Shown piece after piece: positions 6,885 through 13,649 of a DNA stretch of 15,513 bases. The stretch lies in contig CAIZKE010000244.1 of NCBI GenBank assembly GCA_903933475.1, positions 1-15,513 on the forward strand, read 5' to 3'. The DNA comes from an uncultured Alphaproteobacteria bacterium. GTDB lineage: Bacteria; Pseudomonadota; Alphaproteobacteria; Caulobacterales; Caulobacteraceae. The position numbers and the translations under genes are program-made. Under the pieces are notes generated by a model. It did not search any database. It was not told the origin of the DNA and saw nothing but the letters and a program-made list of their open reading frames with translations. The stretch's first letter is position 1, and each line of letters opens with the position of its first letter.

Positions 6885-7345
6885 TGGAGGCTCCCCAATT
6901 CGGCCTGCCTGAGGCGCCGGGCACCTGGCCGGACCGCCCCTCGGCCTTTGGCATCGCGGTCCGTCGCGGACGCATCGCCCTGGTCGAGATCGGCGACCCG
7001 GCGTCCCAGATCTGGCTCGCCCTTCCCGGGGGTGGCCTCGAGCCTGGAGAAACGCCCGAAGGTGCCCTGGTCCGCGAGTTCGCCGAGGAGACGGGCCTGA
7101 TCATTCGCCCGGTCTCGCGACTGGGCCCCTCGTCCGACCGGGTGGTGATCAATGACGGCCGGGCTTTCAACGTCAGGGGCGAATTCTTCACGGCGGTGAT
7201 TCTCTCCGAGGCGCCCCACCTGCTGACGGAGCCGGACCACCGGCTTGTCTGGAGGACGCCCTTGCAGGCCCTCCGGGGACTTCACCGGGCGTCCCATGCC
7301 TGGGCGGTGGCCCAGTGGCTTCGCGGTTTGCGCGCCGGGGCCTGA
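6884..7345 (+). CDS. Nudix hydrolase
   Basis: A 153-residue Nudix-fold hydrolase. The Nudix box GX5EX7REUXEEXGU is complete: GGLEPGE, then seven residues, then REFAEETGL, near residues 51-74. Such enzymes cleave compounds of the form nucleoside diphosphate linked to X, or related diphosphates, with Mg2+. The specific substrate cannot be read from sequence. There is no signal peptide, so it is cytoplasmic, unlike the exported nuclease it is coupled to. The ATG at 6884 shares TGATG with the nuclease stop. An in-frame upstream start at 6809 would overlap the nuclease by 75 nt and was not used. FolD follows 38 nt downstream. An RNA or oxidised-nucleotide clean-up role is possible but speculative. 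Confidence 0.9.
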   Translation: MEAPQFGLPEAPGTWPDRPSAFGIAVRRGRIALVEIGDPASQIWLALPGGGLEPGETPEGALVREFAEETGLIIRPVSRLGPSSDRVVINDGRAFNVRGEFFTAVILSEAPHLLTEPDHRLVWRTPLQALRGLHRASHAWAVAQWLRGLRAGA

Positions 7346-7373
7346 CATAGTAGGCCGGGATTGCTGGAAACCC

Positions 7374-7378
7374 GGAGG
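7374..7378 (+). promoter_or_regulatory. Ribosome binding site for folD
   Basis: GGAGG lies 5 bases before the ATG at 7384, in the 38-nt gap after the Nudix gene. It fixes the folD start. Confidence 0.7.
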
Positions 7379-7383
7379 TCGGC

Positions 7384-8277
7384 ATGAGCGAAGCGAGGCT
7401 TATCGACGGTCGTGCCGCGGCGGACAGCCTCAGGTCCCAGGTCGCCTCGGAGGTCGCAGACCTAAAGGGACGCTTCGGCGTCACCCCGGGCCTGGCGGTG
7501 GTCCTGGTGGGGGAGGACCCGGCCAGTCAGGTCTATGTGCGCTCCAAGGGCGAGCAGTCGCTCGCTGCGGGGATGCACTCGGTCACCCACCGGCTTTCGG
7601 CGGATACGCCGCAGGACGTCCTGATTGGGCTTGTTCGGTCCTTGAACGCCGATCCGGCGATCCATGGCATCCTGGTCCAGATGCCGCTTCCTCGAGGGCT
7701 GGATGAAAAGGCGGTTGTCGAGGCCATCGATCCGGACAAGGACGTCGATGGCCTGCACGTCGTGAATGCGGGACGACTTTCCCAGGGTCTTCCCGCTCTG
7801 TCCCCCTGCACCCCGGTGGGATGCATGATCCTGCTGCGGCAGACCCTCGGGGAGGACTTGTCGGGGCTGAGGGCCGTGGTGGTGGGCCGGTCGATCCTCG
7901 TGGGACGTCCGGTGGCCCAGCTTCTCCTGCAGGCGGATTGCACCGTGACCATCGCCCACTCGCGGACGCGCGACCTTGCTGCGGTCTGTCGGGAAGCAGA
8001 TATCCTCGTGGCTGCGGTAGGGCGTCCGCGCATGATCCCGGGCGACTGGATCCGCCCCGGTGCCACCGTCATAGACGTCGGCATCAACCGGGTCCCGTTC
8101 GACGATCCGGCCAAGGCCGCCGAGGGTCGCACCAAGCTCGTCGGCGACGTGGACTTCAAGTCCGCCCGCCACATCGCCGGTGCCATCACCCCCGTACCCA
8201 ACGGTGTGGGCCCGATGACGGTCGCCTGCCTGCTCGCCAACACGGTGACAGCCGCCCGGCGTATCCACGGCCTCTAG
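7384..8277 (+). CDS. folD: Bifunctional methylenetetrahydrofolate dehydrogenase/methenyltetrahydrofolate cyclohydrolase
   Basis: A 297-residue cytosolic enzyme interconverting 5,10-methylene-, 5,10-methenyl- and 10-formyl-tetrahydrofolate with NADP. Catalytic residues are Y51 and K55 (VYVRSKG), Q99 (ILVQMPLP) and D122 (DKDVDGLH). SPCTPVGC is the folate-side motif and VVVGRSILVGRP the start of the NADP-binding Rossmann domain. Length and order match the family. The C-terminal signature normally reads PGGVGPMT; here it reads PNGVGPMT (272-279), an unusual Gly-to-Asn change. The gene has its own Shine-Dalgarno sequence, so it may be expressed partly apart from the Nudix gene. Its TAG stop shares the bases CTAG with the stop of the converging lipoprotein gene, leaving no room for an intergenic terminator. 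Confidence 0.97.
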   Translation: MSEARLIDGRAAADSLRSQVASEVADLKGRFGVTPGLAVVLVGEDPASQVYVRSKGEQSLAAGMHSVTHRLSADTPQDVLIGLVRSLNADPAIHGILVQMPLPRGLDEKAVVEAIDPDKDVDGLHVVNAGRLSQGLPALSPCTPVGCMILLRQTLGEDLSGLRAVVVGRSILVGRPVAQLLLQADCTVTIAHSRTRDLAAVCREADILVAAVGRPRMIPGDWIRPGATVIDVGINRVPFDDPAKAAEGRTKLVGDVDFKSARHIAGAITPVPNGVGPMTVACLLANTVTAARRIHGL

Positions 8278-8912
8278 GCTGGCGGGCGCGCGCCCACGCC
8301 CTTGTCGGTCGTGCTCACGATGGTCTCCAAAGCTTCCTCGACAGCCTCGCTGAACGCCTCCGCGATGGCGCCCCCCCGGTTCTCAGCTGCCCTGCGACTG
8401 AAGGCGAAGGTCTGTTCCTGAACCACCGTCTGGTCCTTGAGGCGGGTCAGAACAAGGTGCAGGTCCACCCGGATCTCAGGCGCAGCCTTCGGGCCTTGGT
8501 CGTAGGCCGCTTCGAAACGGGAAACGTCCACGCGCAGGCCGAAGGCCGGGCGGCCAAGTTCGCCGGGTGTGATCAGGCGCGCCGGGCCGGAACTGGTGGC
8601 AAAGGCTCTCACAAGGGCCTGGTCGAAGAGGACGGCGGCCGCCTGGGTCCACCGGGCGTTGGCGAGATAGGCGGCCTCTGCGCCATCGGAGGTCAGGATG
8701 CGGTCGCCACCCGCGGCTGGATGGAAGTTCCCGCCAGCCCGGACGACGGCATAGCGACCCTCTGTCGGCGACGGCGTAGCGGAGCCTTGTGGGTCCGGCG
8801 TGAACCGGTAGAGCTGGGTTGGCTTGCTGTCCGGCAGCAGGGTGATGCATCCGGAGAGGAGCAGCGCCGCCGAGATGGCGCCCAGGCGGCTGAGGTTCAG
8901 GGTCGGGATCAT
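8274..8912 (-). CDS. ABC-type transport auxiliary lipoprotein (PqiC-like, ABC_trans_aux family)
   Basis: A 212-residue lipoprotein and last gene of the MCE transport operon. The signal sequence ends in the lipobox LSGC with C22 as the lipidated residue. Isoleucine at +2 rather than Asp fits transfer to the outer membrane. The mature part has the family look, with LYRFTPDP early, then RWTQAAAVLFDQALVRAF and a VDLHLVLTRL strand region. In related systems such lipoproteins (PqiC/LetC type) partner with MCE proteins at the outer membrane to pass phospholipids. The start overlaps the mlaD-like stop as ATGA and has a full AAGGAGGT Shine-Dalgarno sequence within mlaD. The stop overlaps that of folD on the other strand. 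Family confidence is good; the exact partner set is inferred from the operon. Confidence 0.87.
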   Translation of the reverse strand: MIPTLNLSRLGAISAALLLSGCITLLPDSKPTQLYRFTPDPQGSATPSPTEGRYAVVRAGGNFHPAAGGDRILTSDGAEAAYLANARWTQAAAVLFDQALVRAFATSSGPARLITPGELGRPAFGLRVDVSRFEAAYDQGPKAAPEIRVDLHLVLTRLKDQTVVQEQTFAFSRRAAENRGGAIAEAFSEAVEEALETIVSTTDKGVGARPPA

Positions 8913-9847
8913 GGGCGGACCTCCTTTTCCTTACCGGGGCTCTTGGAGATAAGGCCTCGGGGATTGGCTTCCAGTTCGCGGCCCAGGCGAGTGAGGGAGT
9001 CTGCTGCCCCCTGAAGGGCACCGACCGCAGATGTGAACTGGGCGAGGCTGCTTGCGGTGTACTCGCCCTCCGGGCCGTCGACCCGGGCGATGACGCCTCG
9101 GAGTTCCTTGACCGCCGTCTGGGTCTCAGTCGCAGCGTCCGCAAGGCTCTTGAGGGTTTGAGCGCCTTCGCCCTCGACGAGCCCGCGACTTGCGGCGGAG
9201 AGGGCGGCGATCTCCTGTGCGGCTGTATTGACGCTCTTAAGTGCCGCTTCGGTCTCAGCGATCATCGCCTTCCGGCGCACCAGTTCCGAAGAGACGACTT
9301 CGACATTCCGTAGCGAAGCCTGGATCGCGGCTATGTTCTCAGGCGTAAGTATCGCGTTGACCCCCTGAAGGGCCTTCACGGTCTCGGAGAGCACCGACTC
9401 GCCCCCGGACACGAGGCCGGAGAGCGCCGAGGGCCGTGATGCGATCACGGGGGTCTTTCCGAAGGGAGCCTGCTCGCGGATCAGGGGATTTGATCGTGTT
9501 CCCGAAGTGACCTGGATGAAATTCACCCCGGTGATCCCAAGAGGCTCGATGGTGGCTACGGAGTCGGTGCGAACGGGAACGTCTGCCGTCATGCGGACAT
9601 GTGCGAGCACCTTCTCGGTGTTTTCCGGATCCAGTTCGATCTGGGTGATTTCACCTACCTTGATCCCATTGAACCGGACTTCACCGCCCTTGCTCAGTCC
9701 GTTCACGGGCCCCTGGAAGCCGATGTCATAGTTCTGGAAGTCTCTGTTGAGATTGAACTGGGCAAGCCAGATTCCAAAGGCGAGAAGGCCCACCAGGAGT
9801 GCAAGGGAGAACAGGCCCACGAGGGCGTAGTTGGCGTCTTTTTCCAT
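8909..9847 (-). CDS. mlaD: MCE-domain lipid-binding protein of ABC transporter
   Basis: A 312-residue periplasmic protein anchored by one N-terminal membrane helix (about 7-30). The MCE domain follows (about 38-117), with the typical GLSKGGEVRFNGIKVGEI stretch and GITGVNFIQVTSG near its end. The rest (about 140-300) is a long Ala/Glu/Leu-rich helical segment likely to form coiled coil or a tube, ending with ELEANPRGLI, common in alphaproteobacterial members. MCE proteins form hexameric rings that bind phospholipid and hand it between the permease and outer membrane partners. It is longer than E. coli MlaD (about 180 residues) because of the helical tail. It overlaps the ATPase gene by 1 nt (TGATG) and the lipoprotein gene by 4 nt (ATGA). 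Confidence 0.92.
   Translation of the reverse strand: MEKDANYALVGLFSLALLVGLLAFGIWLAQFNLNRDFQNYDIGFQGPVNGLSKGGEVRFNGIKVGEITQIELDPENTEKVLAHVRMTADVPVRTDSVATIEPLGITGVNFIQVTSGTRSNPLIREQAPFGKTPVIASRPSALSGLVSGGESVLSETVKALQGVNAILTPENIAAIQASLRNVEVVSSELVRRKAMIAETEAALKSVNTAAQEIAALSAASRGLVEGEGAQTLKSLADAATETQTAVKELRGVIARVDGPEGEYTASSLAQFTSAVGALQGAADSLTRLGRELEANPRGLISKSPGKEKEVRP
8919..8926 (-). promoter_or_regulatory. Strong ribosome binding site for the lipoprotein gene
   Basis: On the minus strand this reads AAGGAGGT, a full match to the anti-Shine-Dalgarno core, 6 bases before the ATG and inside the 3' end of the mlaD-like gene. It suggests the lipoprotein can be translated strongly on its own. Confidence 0.75.
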
Positions 9848-10650
9848 CAGGCCAGGGTCCGGAATTTCTGGGAGGCGGCGCGCCCTCGTGGACCCAGGAA
9901 GTATTCCTGAATCCAGGGGTGCGTGGAGGTTTCGAGGGTCTGGACGGGTGCCACCGCCACGACGTGTTTGTCCGCAAGTACGGCCACGCGGGTGGTGATG
10001 GCGTAAAGGCTGTCCAGGTCGTGGGTGATCATGAAGACCGTAAGGCCAAGGCTGCGTGACAATTCCAGGATCAGGTCGTCGAAGGCTGCCGCGCCGATCG
10101 GGTCCAGGCCAGCAGTCGGCTCGTCGAGGAATAAAAGTTCAGGGTCCAGGGCCAGGGCTCTCGCCAGGCCAGCCCGCTTCCGCATGCCCCCGGACAGTTC
10201 CGAGGGCTTAAGGTCACAGGCCTCGGGGGGAAGTCCCACCAGGCCGATACGAATCTCGGCGAGTTCCCGGATGCTCTTGCGGGACAGGCGCGTGTGTTCC
10301 GCAAGGGGCGCCTCTACATTCTCCGCCACAGTGAGGTTGGAGAAGAGGGCGCCCTGCTGGAAGAGGACTCCCCAGCGGCGCTCGATCGACCCCCAGCTTC
10401 CGCCCAGGTTGGCGTGGATGTCATGCCCAAAGACACGGACCGAACCGCCCTCCGGACGTTTAAGGCCGATGATGGTGTTGAGCATGACCGACTTGCCAGA
10501 GCCAGAGCCGCCGACGACCCCGAGGATCTCGCCGCGTTCCACGGTCAGGTCGAGGTCCTCGTGAATGACCCGGCTCCCGAACTGCGAGCGCAGGCCCCGG
10601 ATCTCGATGGCCGGGGCTTCAGCTTCGCCCCCTAGGGTCTCGGGAGACAT
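9847..10650 (-). CDS. mlaF: ABC transporter ATP-binding protein, MlaF type
   Basis: A 267-residue ATPase driving the MCE lipid transporter. Walker A is GGSGSGKS (47-54), the Q-loop region is VLFQQGALFSNLTV, the signature is LSGGMRKR, Walker B is LLFLDEPTAGLD and the switch histidine is in MITHDLDSL. The SGGM(R/K)KR signature followed by AGLARALALDPELL is characteristic of MlaF-like proteins. The start is the ATG at 10650 (MSPETLGG); the open frame continues far upstream, but only as a shadow of the permease gene. The start shares TGATG with the permease stop and the stop shares TGATG with the mlaD-like start. The direction of lipid flow cannot be told from sequence. Confidence 0.95.
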   Translation of the reverse strand: MSPETLGGEAEAPAIEIRGLRSQFGSRVIHEDLDLTVERGEILGVVGGSGSGKSVMLNTIIGLKRPEGGSVRVFGHDIHANLGGSWGSIERRWGVLFQQGALFSNLTVAENVEAPLAEHTRLSRKSIRELAEIRIGLVGLPPEACDLKPSELSGGMRKRAGLARALALDPELLFLDEPTAGLDPIGAAAFDDLILELSRSLGLTVFMITHDLDSLYAITTRVAVLADKHVVAVAPVQTLETSTHPWIQEYFLGPRGRAASQKFRTLA

Positions 10651-11765
10651 CACAGGTCCAGCTTCATGTAGATCACGGCGAAGATCGCATCGATCAGGAT
10701 GATCGCGAAAATCGCCTGCACGACAGCAGACGTCACCCTCTCGCCGAGGGACTGGACATCGCCCTTCACCAACATGCCCTGGCGGCAGCCAATCCCTGCG
10801 ATGGCGATGGCCATGACGGGCGCCTTGGAAAGGGCGATCCAGAAGTGCGAATCGCCGACGTTCTCGACCAGTCGGGTCATGAAGAAGCTGGGCCCAAGGC
10901 CCAGCATGGACCAGGTGACCAGTGCACCGCCCATCAGGCCCGCGACGGTGGCGACAAAGGTCAGTAGCGGCATTGTCAGCAGCAGTGCGGCGACACGCGG
11001 GAAGACGAGGGCTTCGAAGGGATCCACGCCCATGACCTTCATGGCGTCGACCTCCTGGGTCATTTTCATCGACCCGATCTCGGCGGCGAAAGCCGATGCG
11101 GACCGGCCGGCCAGGAGCACGGCGGTGATCACGATTCCGAATTCCCGCGTCACGGCGATACCGATGAGTTCGACCGCGAAAACTTCGGCCCCGAACTGGC
11201 GCAGGGTGTTGACGCCCAGAAGACCCACCACGGCGCCGATGAAGAAGTTGGCGACGACGACGATCGGTAGCGCGTCCAGTCCAGCCCTCTCGGCCATGGA
11301 GATGCAGGGCGCCCAACGGATCCGGCTGGGATTGGCGAGGCTTCGCGCCGTGACCACCATCAGCTGCCCGGCGAAGGCCAAGGTGCCGTAGGTCTCGGCG
11401 CCGACTCCGACGACTCCCCGCCCGATTCGTTCGAGGAGGGCCCGGAAAGGGCTTGGCCCGGCCCGCCGCTTCGGTCGCGCGGCGTCGGCGGCGGCAACCA
11501 TGTCCAGGAGGCGAAGATGCTCGGGCTTACCGCGCACCCGTGTCCTGTCACCGCCTGGCTCCATTGCCTGGAGCACGGCCCAGGCACCCGCTATGTCCAT
11601 ACGGCGAACGCCGTGGAGGTCGAAGGTTCCCTCAGGGAGCGCGCTGGCCTCCCGGATGAGGGCCTCGCCCACGGGCTGGACAGGCGCGCCGCACCAGTCG
11701 CCTGTGAGGCGAAAAGCGTGATCGTCCTGGGTGTCCGGCGGATTGAAGGCGGGTGAAAGGGGCAT
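10650..11765 (-). CDS. mlaE: MlaE-type ABC transporter permease with N-terminal STAS (MlaB-like) domain
   Basis: A 371-residue inner membrane permease. Residues about 15-95 form a STAS-like domain (FRLTGDW, then FDLHGVRRMDIAGAW), equivalent to the separate E. coli MlaB subunit. From about 105 the MlaE permease follows with five or six hydrophobic segments, the VTREFGIVITAVLLAGRSASAF region, the EIGSMKMTQEVDAMKVMG coupling segment, and a last helix before YMKLDL. Fusion of MlaB and MlaE is known in other proteobacteria. The STAS loop normally carries Thr/Ser after Asp (T52 in E. coli MlaB); here it is I58 (DIAG), encoded by the rare codon ATA. First gene of the mlaEFD-lipoprotein operon; a weak AGGA precedes the ATG. 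Confidence 0.93.
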   Translation of the reverse strand: MPLSPAFNPPDTQDDHAFRLTGDWCGAPVQPVGEALIREASALPEGTFDLHGVRRMDIAGAWAVLQAMEPGGDRTRVRGKPEHLRLLDMVAAADAARPKRRAGPSPFRALLERIGRGVVGVGAETYGTLAFAGQLMVVTARSLANPSRIRWAPCISMAERAGLDALPIVVVANFFIGAVVGLLGVNTLRQFGAEVFAVELIGIAVTREFGIVITAVLLAGRSASAFAAEIGSMKMTQEVDAMKVMGVDPFEALVFPRVAALLLTMPLLTFVATVAGLMGGALVTWSMLGLGPSFFMTRLVENVGDSHFWIALSKAPVMAIAIAGIGCRQGMLVKGDVQSLGERVTSAVVQAIFAIILIDAIFAVIYMKLDL

Positions 11766-11862
11766 TTACAGGTTCCTGCGCGAAACGGCGACGCCGCTGC
11801 GCATGAGCACAATCTAGTCCAAGCCCCGGTCATGGCGCAAAGGCCTTGTCTCGGTATCGGCT
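11766..11862 (-). promoter_or_regulatory. Gap upstream of the mla-type operon, possible weak promoter
   Basis: This 97-base gap separates the oxygenase stop from the permease start, both on the minus strand, and is the longest gap in the window. It may hold the promoter for the lipid transport operon. On the minus strand TTGCGC (complement of 11835-11840) and TAGATT (complement of 11811-11816) are 18 nt apart and resemble a poor -35/-10 pair. I see no clear terminator hairpin with a T-run. Read-through from the upstream oxygenase operon is equally possible. Confidence 0.25.
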
Positions 11863-12789
11863 TCAGGCAAGCCCGATTTCCCGGAGTCGCTCCGCCAGGA
11901 ACTCACCTGCAGTGATGTCCGGTTCGGGGGCCCTTTCTGCCTGGCAGGTCGGGAGGGCGGCGAGGGACAGTTCCGAGTGCGGGTGAAGGAAGAAGGGCAT
12001 GGAGTACCGGCTGACATTGGGTCCCTCCGGGTTCACGACTCTGTGGGTCGTGGCGCCGATCACGCCGTTGGTCAGCCGAGCCATCATGTCACCGGTGTCG
12101 ACGATCAGCTTTCCCGGCTCTGTCTCCACCGGGATCCAGGTCCCGTCCTGATCGCGAAGCTGCAGGCCGGCACCGCGGGCAGCCACCAATATGGTCAGGA
12201 GGTTGATGTCTTCGTGCGCCGCCGATCGCACGGCGCCGGGAGGCGCGTCTGCCGAGACCGGCGGATAGTGCAGAAGGCGAAGGATAGAAGGCCCGTACCG
12301 GACCCGGGAGTCAAACCAGTCTCCGGGGAGCCCGAGTGAGGGGGCGAGGGCGGACAGAAGCAGGCGTCCGGTCCCGTCCAGGGCGTCGTAGAGCGTCTCG
12401 AAGGTCTCTTGGAAGCCCGCCAGTCCGGAGGGCCAGATATTGGCGGGCAGGGGCTCCACCTCGAGGGCTCTCGGTGTCGGCTCCCGACCGATCTGCCAGA
12501 ACTCCTTCAGGTCGGGCGAGCGGCTGTCCTTGGCATGTTCCGCCCCGAATGGGATGTATCCCCGCAGCCCCCGGGCGGACTCCCGCTTGACCGCATCGGG
12601 AAGGGCGAACAGGTCGGCCGACATCCGATAGGCGGCGTCCAGGAGTCCGGTGGGGACATTGTGGTCCCCCAGGATCACGAAACCCCAGCGCCGGAGGCCG
12701 GCAAACAGGTCCTGCTGGAACCGGGCCCGGTCCGCCTTGTCGCCCTGGGTGAAGTCCGAAAGCCTGAGTTCTGGGACCTGCGTGGTCAT
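11863..12789 (-). CDS. 2-oxoglutarate/Fe(II)-dependent oxygenase, isopenicillin N synthase family
   Basis: A 308-residue cytosolic non-heme iron oxygenase. The N-terminal DIOX_N-like part is about 7-120 (RRWGFVILGDHNVP). The catalytic jelly roll follows with the facial triad H192-x-D194 (AHEDINLLTIL) and H249 (THRVVNP). The 2-oxoglutarate-binding motif R261-x-S263 is in SRYSMPFF. All key residues are present, so it should be active. The substrate is unknown. The start overlaps the ribokinase stop by 4 nt (ATGA) and has AAGGGAG 7 nt upstream (complement of 12797-12803). Its coupling to ribokinase and nucleoside hydrolase suggests a nucleoside or nucleobase substrate, since fungal relatives hydroxylate thymine and deoxynucleosides; this is a hypothesis only. 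Confidence 0.9.
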   Translation of the reverse strand: MTTQVPELRLSDFTQGDKADRARFQQDLFAGLRRWGFVILGDHNVPTGLLDAAYRMSADLFALPDAVKRESARGLRGYIPFGAEHAKDSRSPDLKEFWQIGREPTPRALEVEPLPANIWPSGLAGFQETFETLYDALDGTGRLLLSALAPSLGLPGDWFDSRVRYGPSILRLLHYPPVSADAPPGAVRSAAHEDINLLTILVAARGAGLQLRDQDGTWIPVETEPGKLIVDTGDMMARLTNGVIGATTHRVVNPEGPNVSRYSMPFFLHPHSELSLAALPTCQAERAPEPDITAGEFLAERLREIGLA

Positions 12790-13649
12790 CTGTTCGCTCC
12801 CTTCAGGAAGGCGTCGACTTCCGCCCTGTCAGGACAGGCGGACTGGGCACCGGGCCGGGTCGCGGCGAGGGCAGCGGCGGCGCAGGCGAAGGCCAGGGCG
12901 TCACCGTCACTGCGGCCCTCAAGAAGGGCCAGCAGGAGGCCTGCGGTGAAGACATCGCCGGAGCCGGTGGTGTCCACGGCCCTGACCCGGGGCGGCTCGG
13001 CCTCTGCGCTCAAGACGCCACCACGGAGCATGCTCACCCGACCGGCGCCCTCGGTGATGACGAGGGCACCCCCGATCCGGGCCGCGCGGGGTCCCAGCGC
13101 CTCCGCCTCCAGAGCGTTGACCACCACGAGATCAGCGCGTTCGAGGCAGACGTCCGGTATCGGGCCGAAGGGCGCCAGGTTCAGGGCCACGAAGCTCCGG
13201 GCCCGTGCGACGGCGGCGGCGACCAGGTCGACGGGGCACTCCAGCTGGCACAGGAGGGCGTCGTCGATTGTCTGGGGAAGGTCACTGGGCCTGGCCATTG
13301 CGTTGGCACCCGAGGCGACGCTGATCTGGTTCTCCCCGTCGGGGCTGACGCTGATCAACGCGACTCCGGTGTGGGTGTCTCCGAGCCGCGCGACCAGACT
13401 GAGGTCGACGCCCGCAGCCCGCAGGAGGGCGAGGGCTTCGTCGGCAAAGGGGTCAGCCCCCGTCCGGGCCCAGAGCCGGACGGTACCGCCCAATCGGGCC
13501 AGGGCGAGGGCCTGGTTGGCGCCCTTGCCACCGGGATGCCGTTCGAGGCGCGCGCCGATGACGGTTTCCCCAGGACGGGGCAGGGGCGCGCCTGACGCCA
13601 CCAGGTCCAGGTTGACCGAGCCGACGACGAGGATGGAGGGACGGGTCAC
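12786..13649 (-). CDS. rbsK: Ribokinase (PfkB family)
   Basis: A 287-residue sugar kinase that phosphorylates D-ribose to ribose 5-phosphate with ATP. The substrate-binding start GSVNLDLV (10-17) and GGKGANQA (40-47) are typical of ribokinases; NALE (178-181) is the NxxE metal motif. The catalytic Asp is D232 in DTTGSGD (226-232); most ribokinases have GAGD here, but GSGD also occurs. The end GAQSACP resembles the ribokinase GAQPS region. The start is GTG at 13649, which overlaps the nucleoside hydrolase stop as GTGA. Placed after a nucleoside hydrolase, it would capture the ribose that enzyme releases. An adenosine kinase or other PfkB sugar kinase is less likely given the N-terminal motifs. 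Confidence 0.9.
   Translation of the reverse strand: MTRPSILVVGSVNLDLVASGAPLPRPGETVIGARLERHPGGKGANQALALARLGGTVRLWARTGADPFADEALALLRAAGVDLSLVARLGDTHTGVALISVSPDGENQISVASGANAMARPSDLPQTIDDALLCQLECPVDLVAAAVARARSFVALNLAPFGPIPDVCLERADLVVVNALEAEALGPRAARIGGALVITEGAGRVSMLRGGVLSAEAEPPRVRAVDTTGSGDVFTAGLLLALLEGRSDGDALAFACAAAALAATRPGAQSACPDRAEVDAFLKGANR

Noticed and set aside
7339..7356. Hairpin GGCCT/AGGCC at the end of the Nudix gene as a terminator
   Set aside because: The stem is only 5 bp with an 8-nt loop and no T-run follows; half of it is inside the coding sequence.
7821..9014. Open frame of 397 codons on the + strand spanning the folD end and the lipoprotein gene
   Set aside because: It runs out of frame through folD and antisense to the lipoprotein gene, and shows no recognisable domain.
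9847..11316. ATPase gene starting far upstream, giving a 489-residue fusion
   Set aside because: The extra 222 residues are an out-of-frame shadow of the permease gene. The ATG at 10650 gives the normal MlaF length and a TGATG junction.
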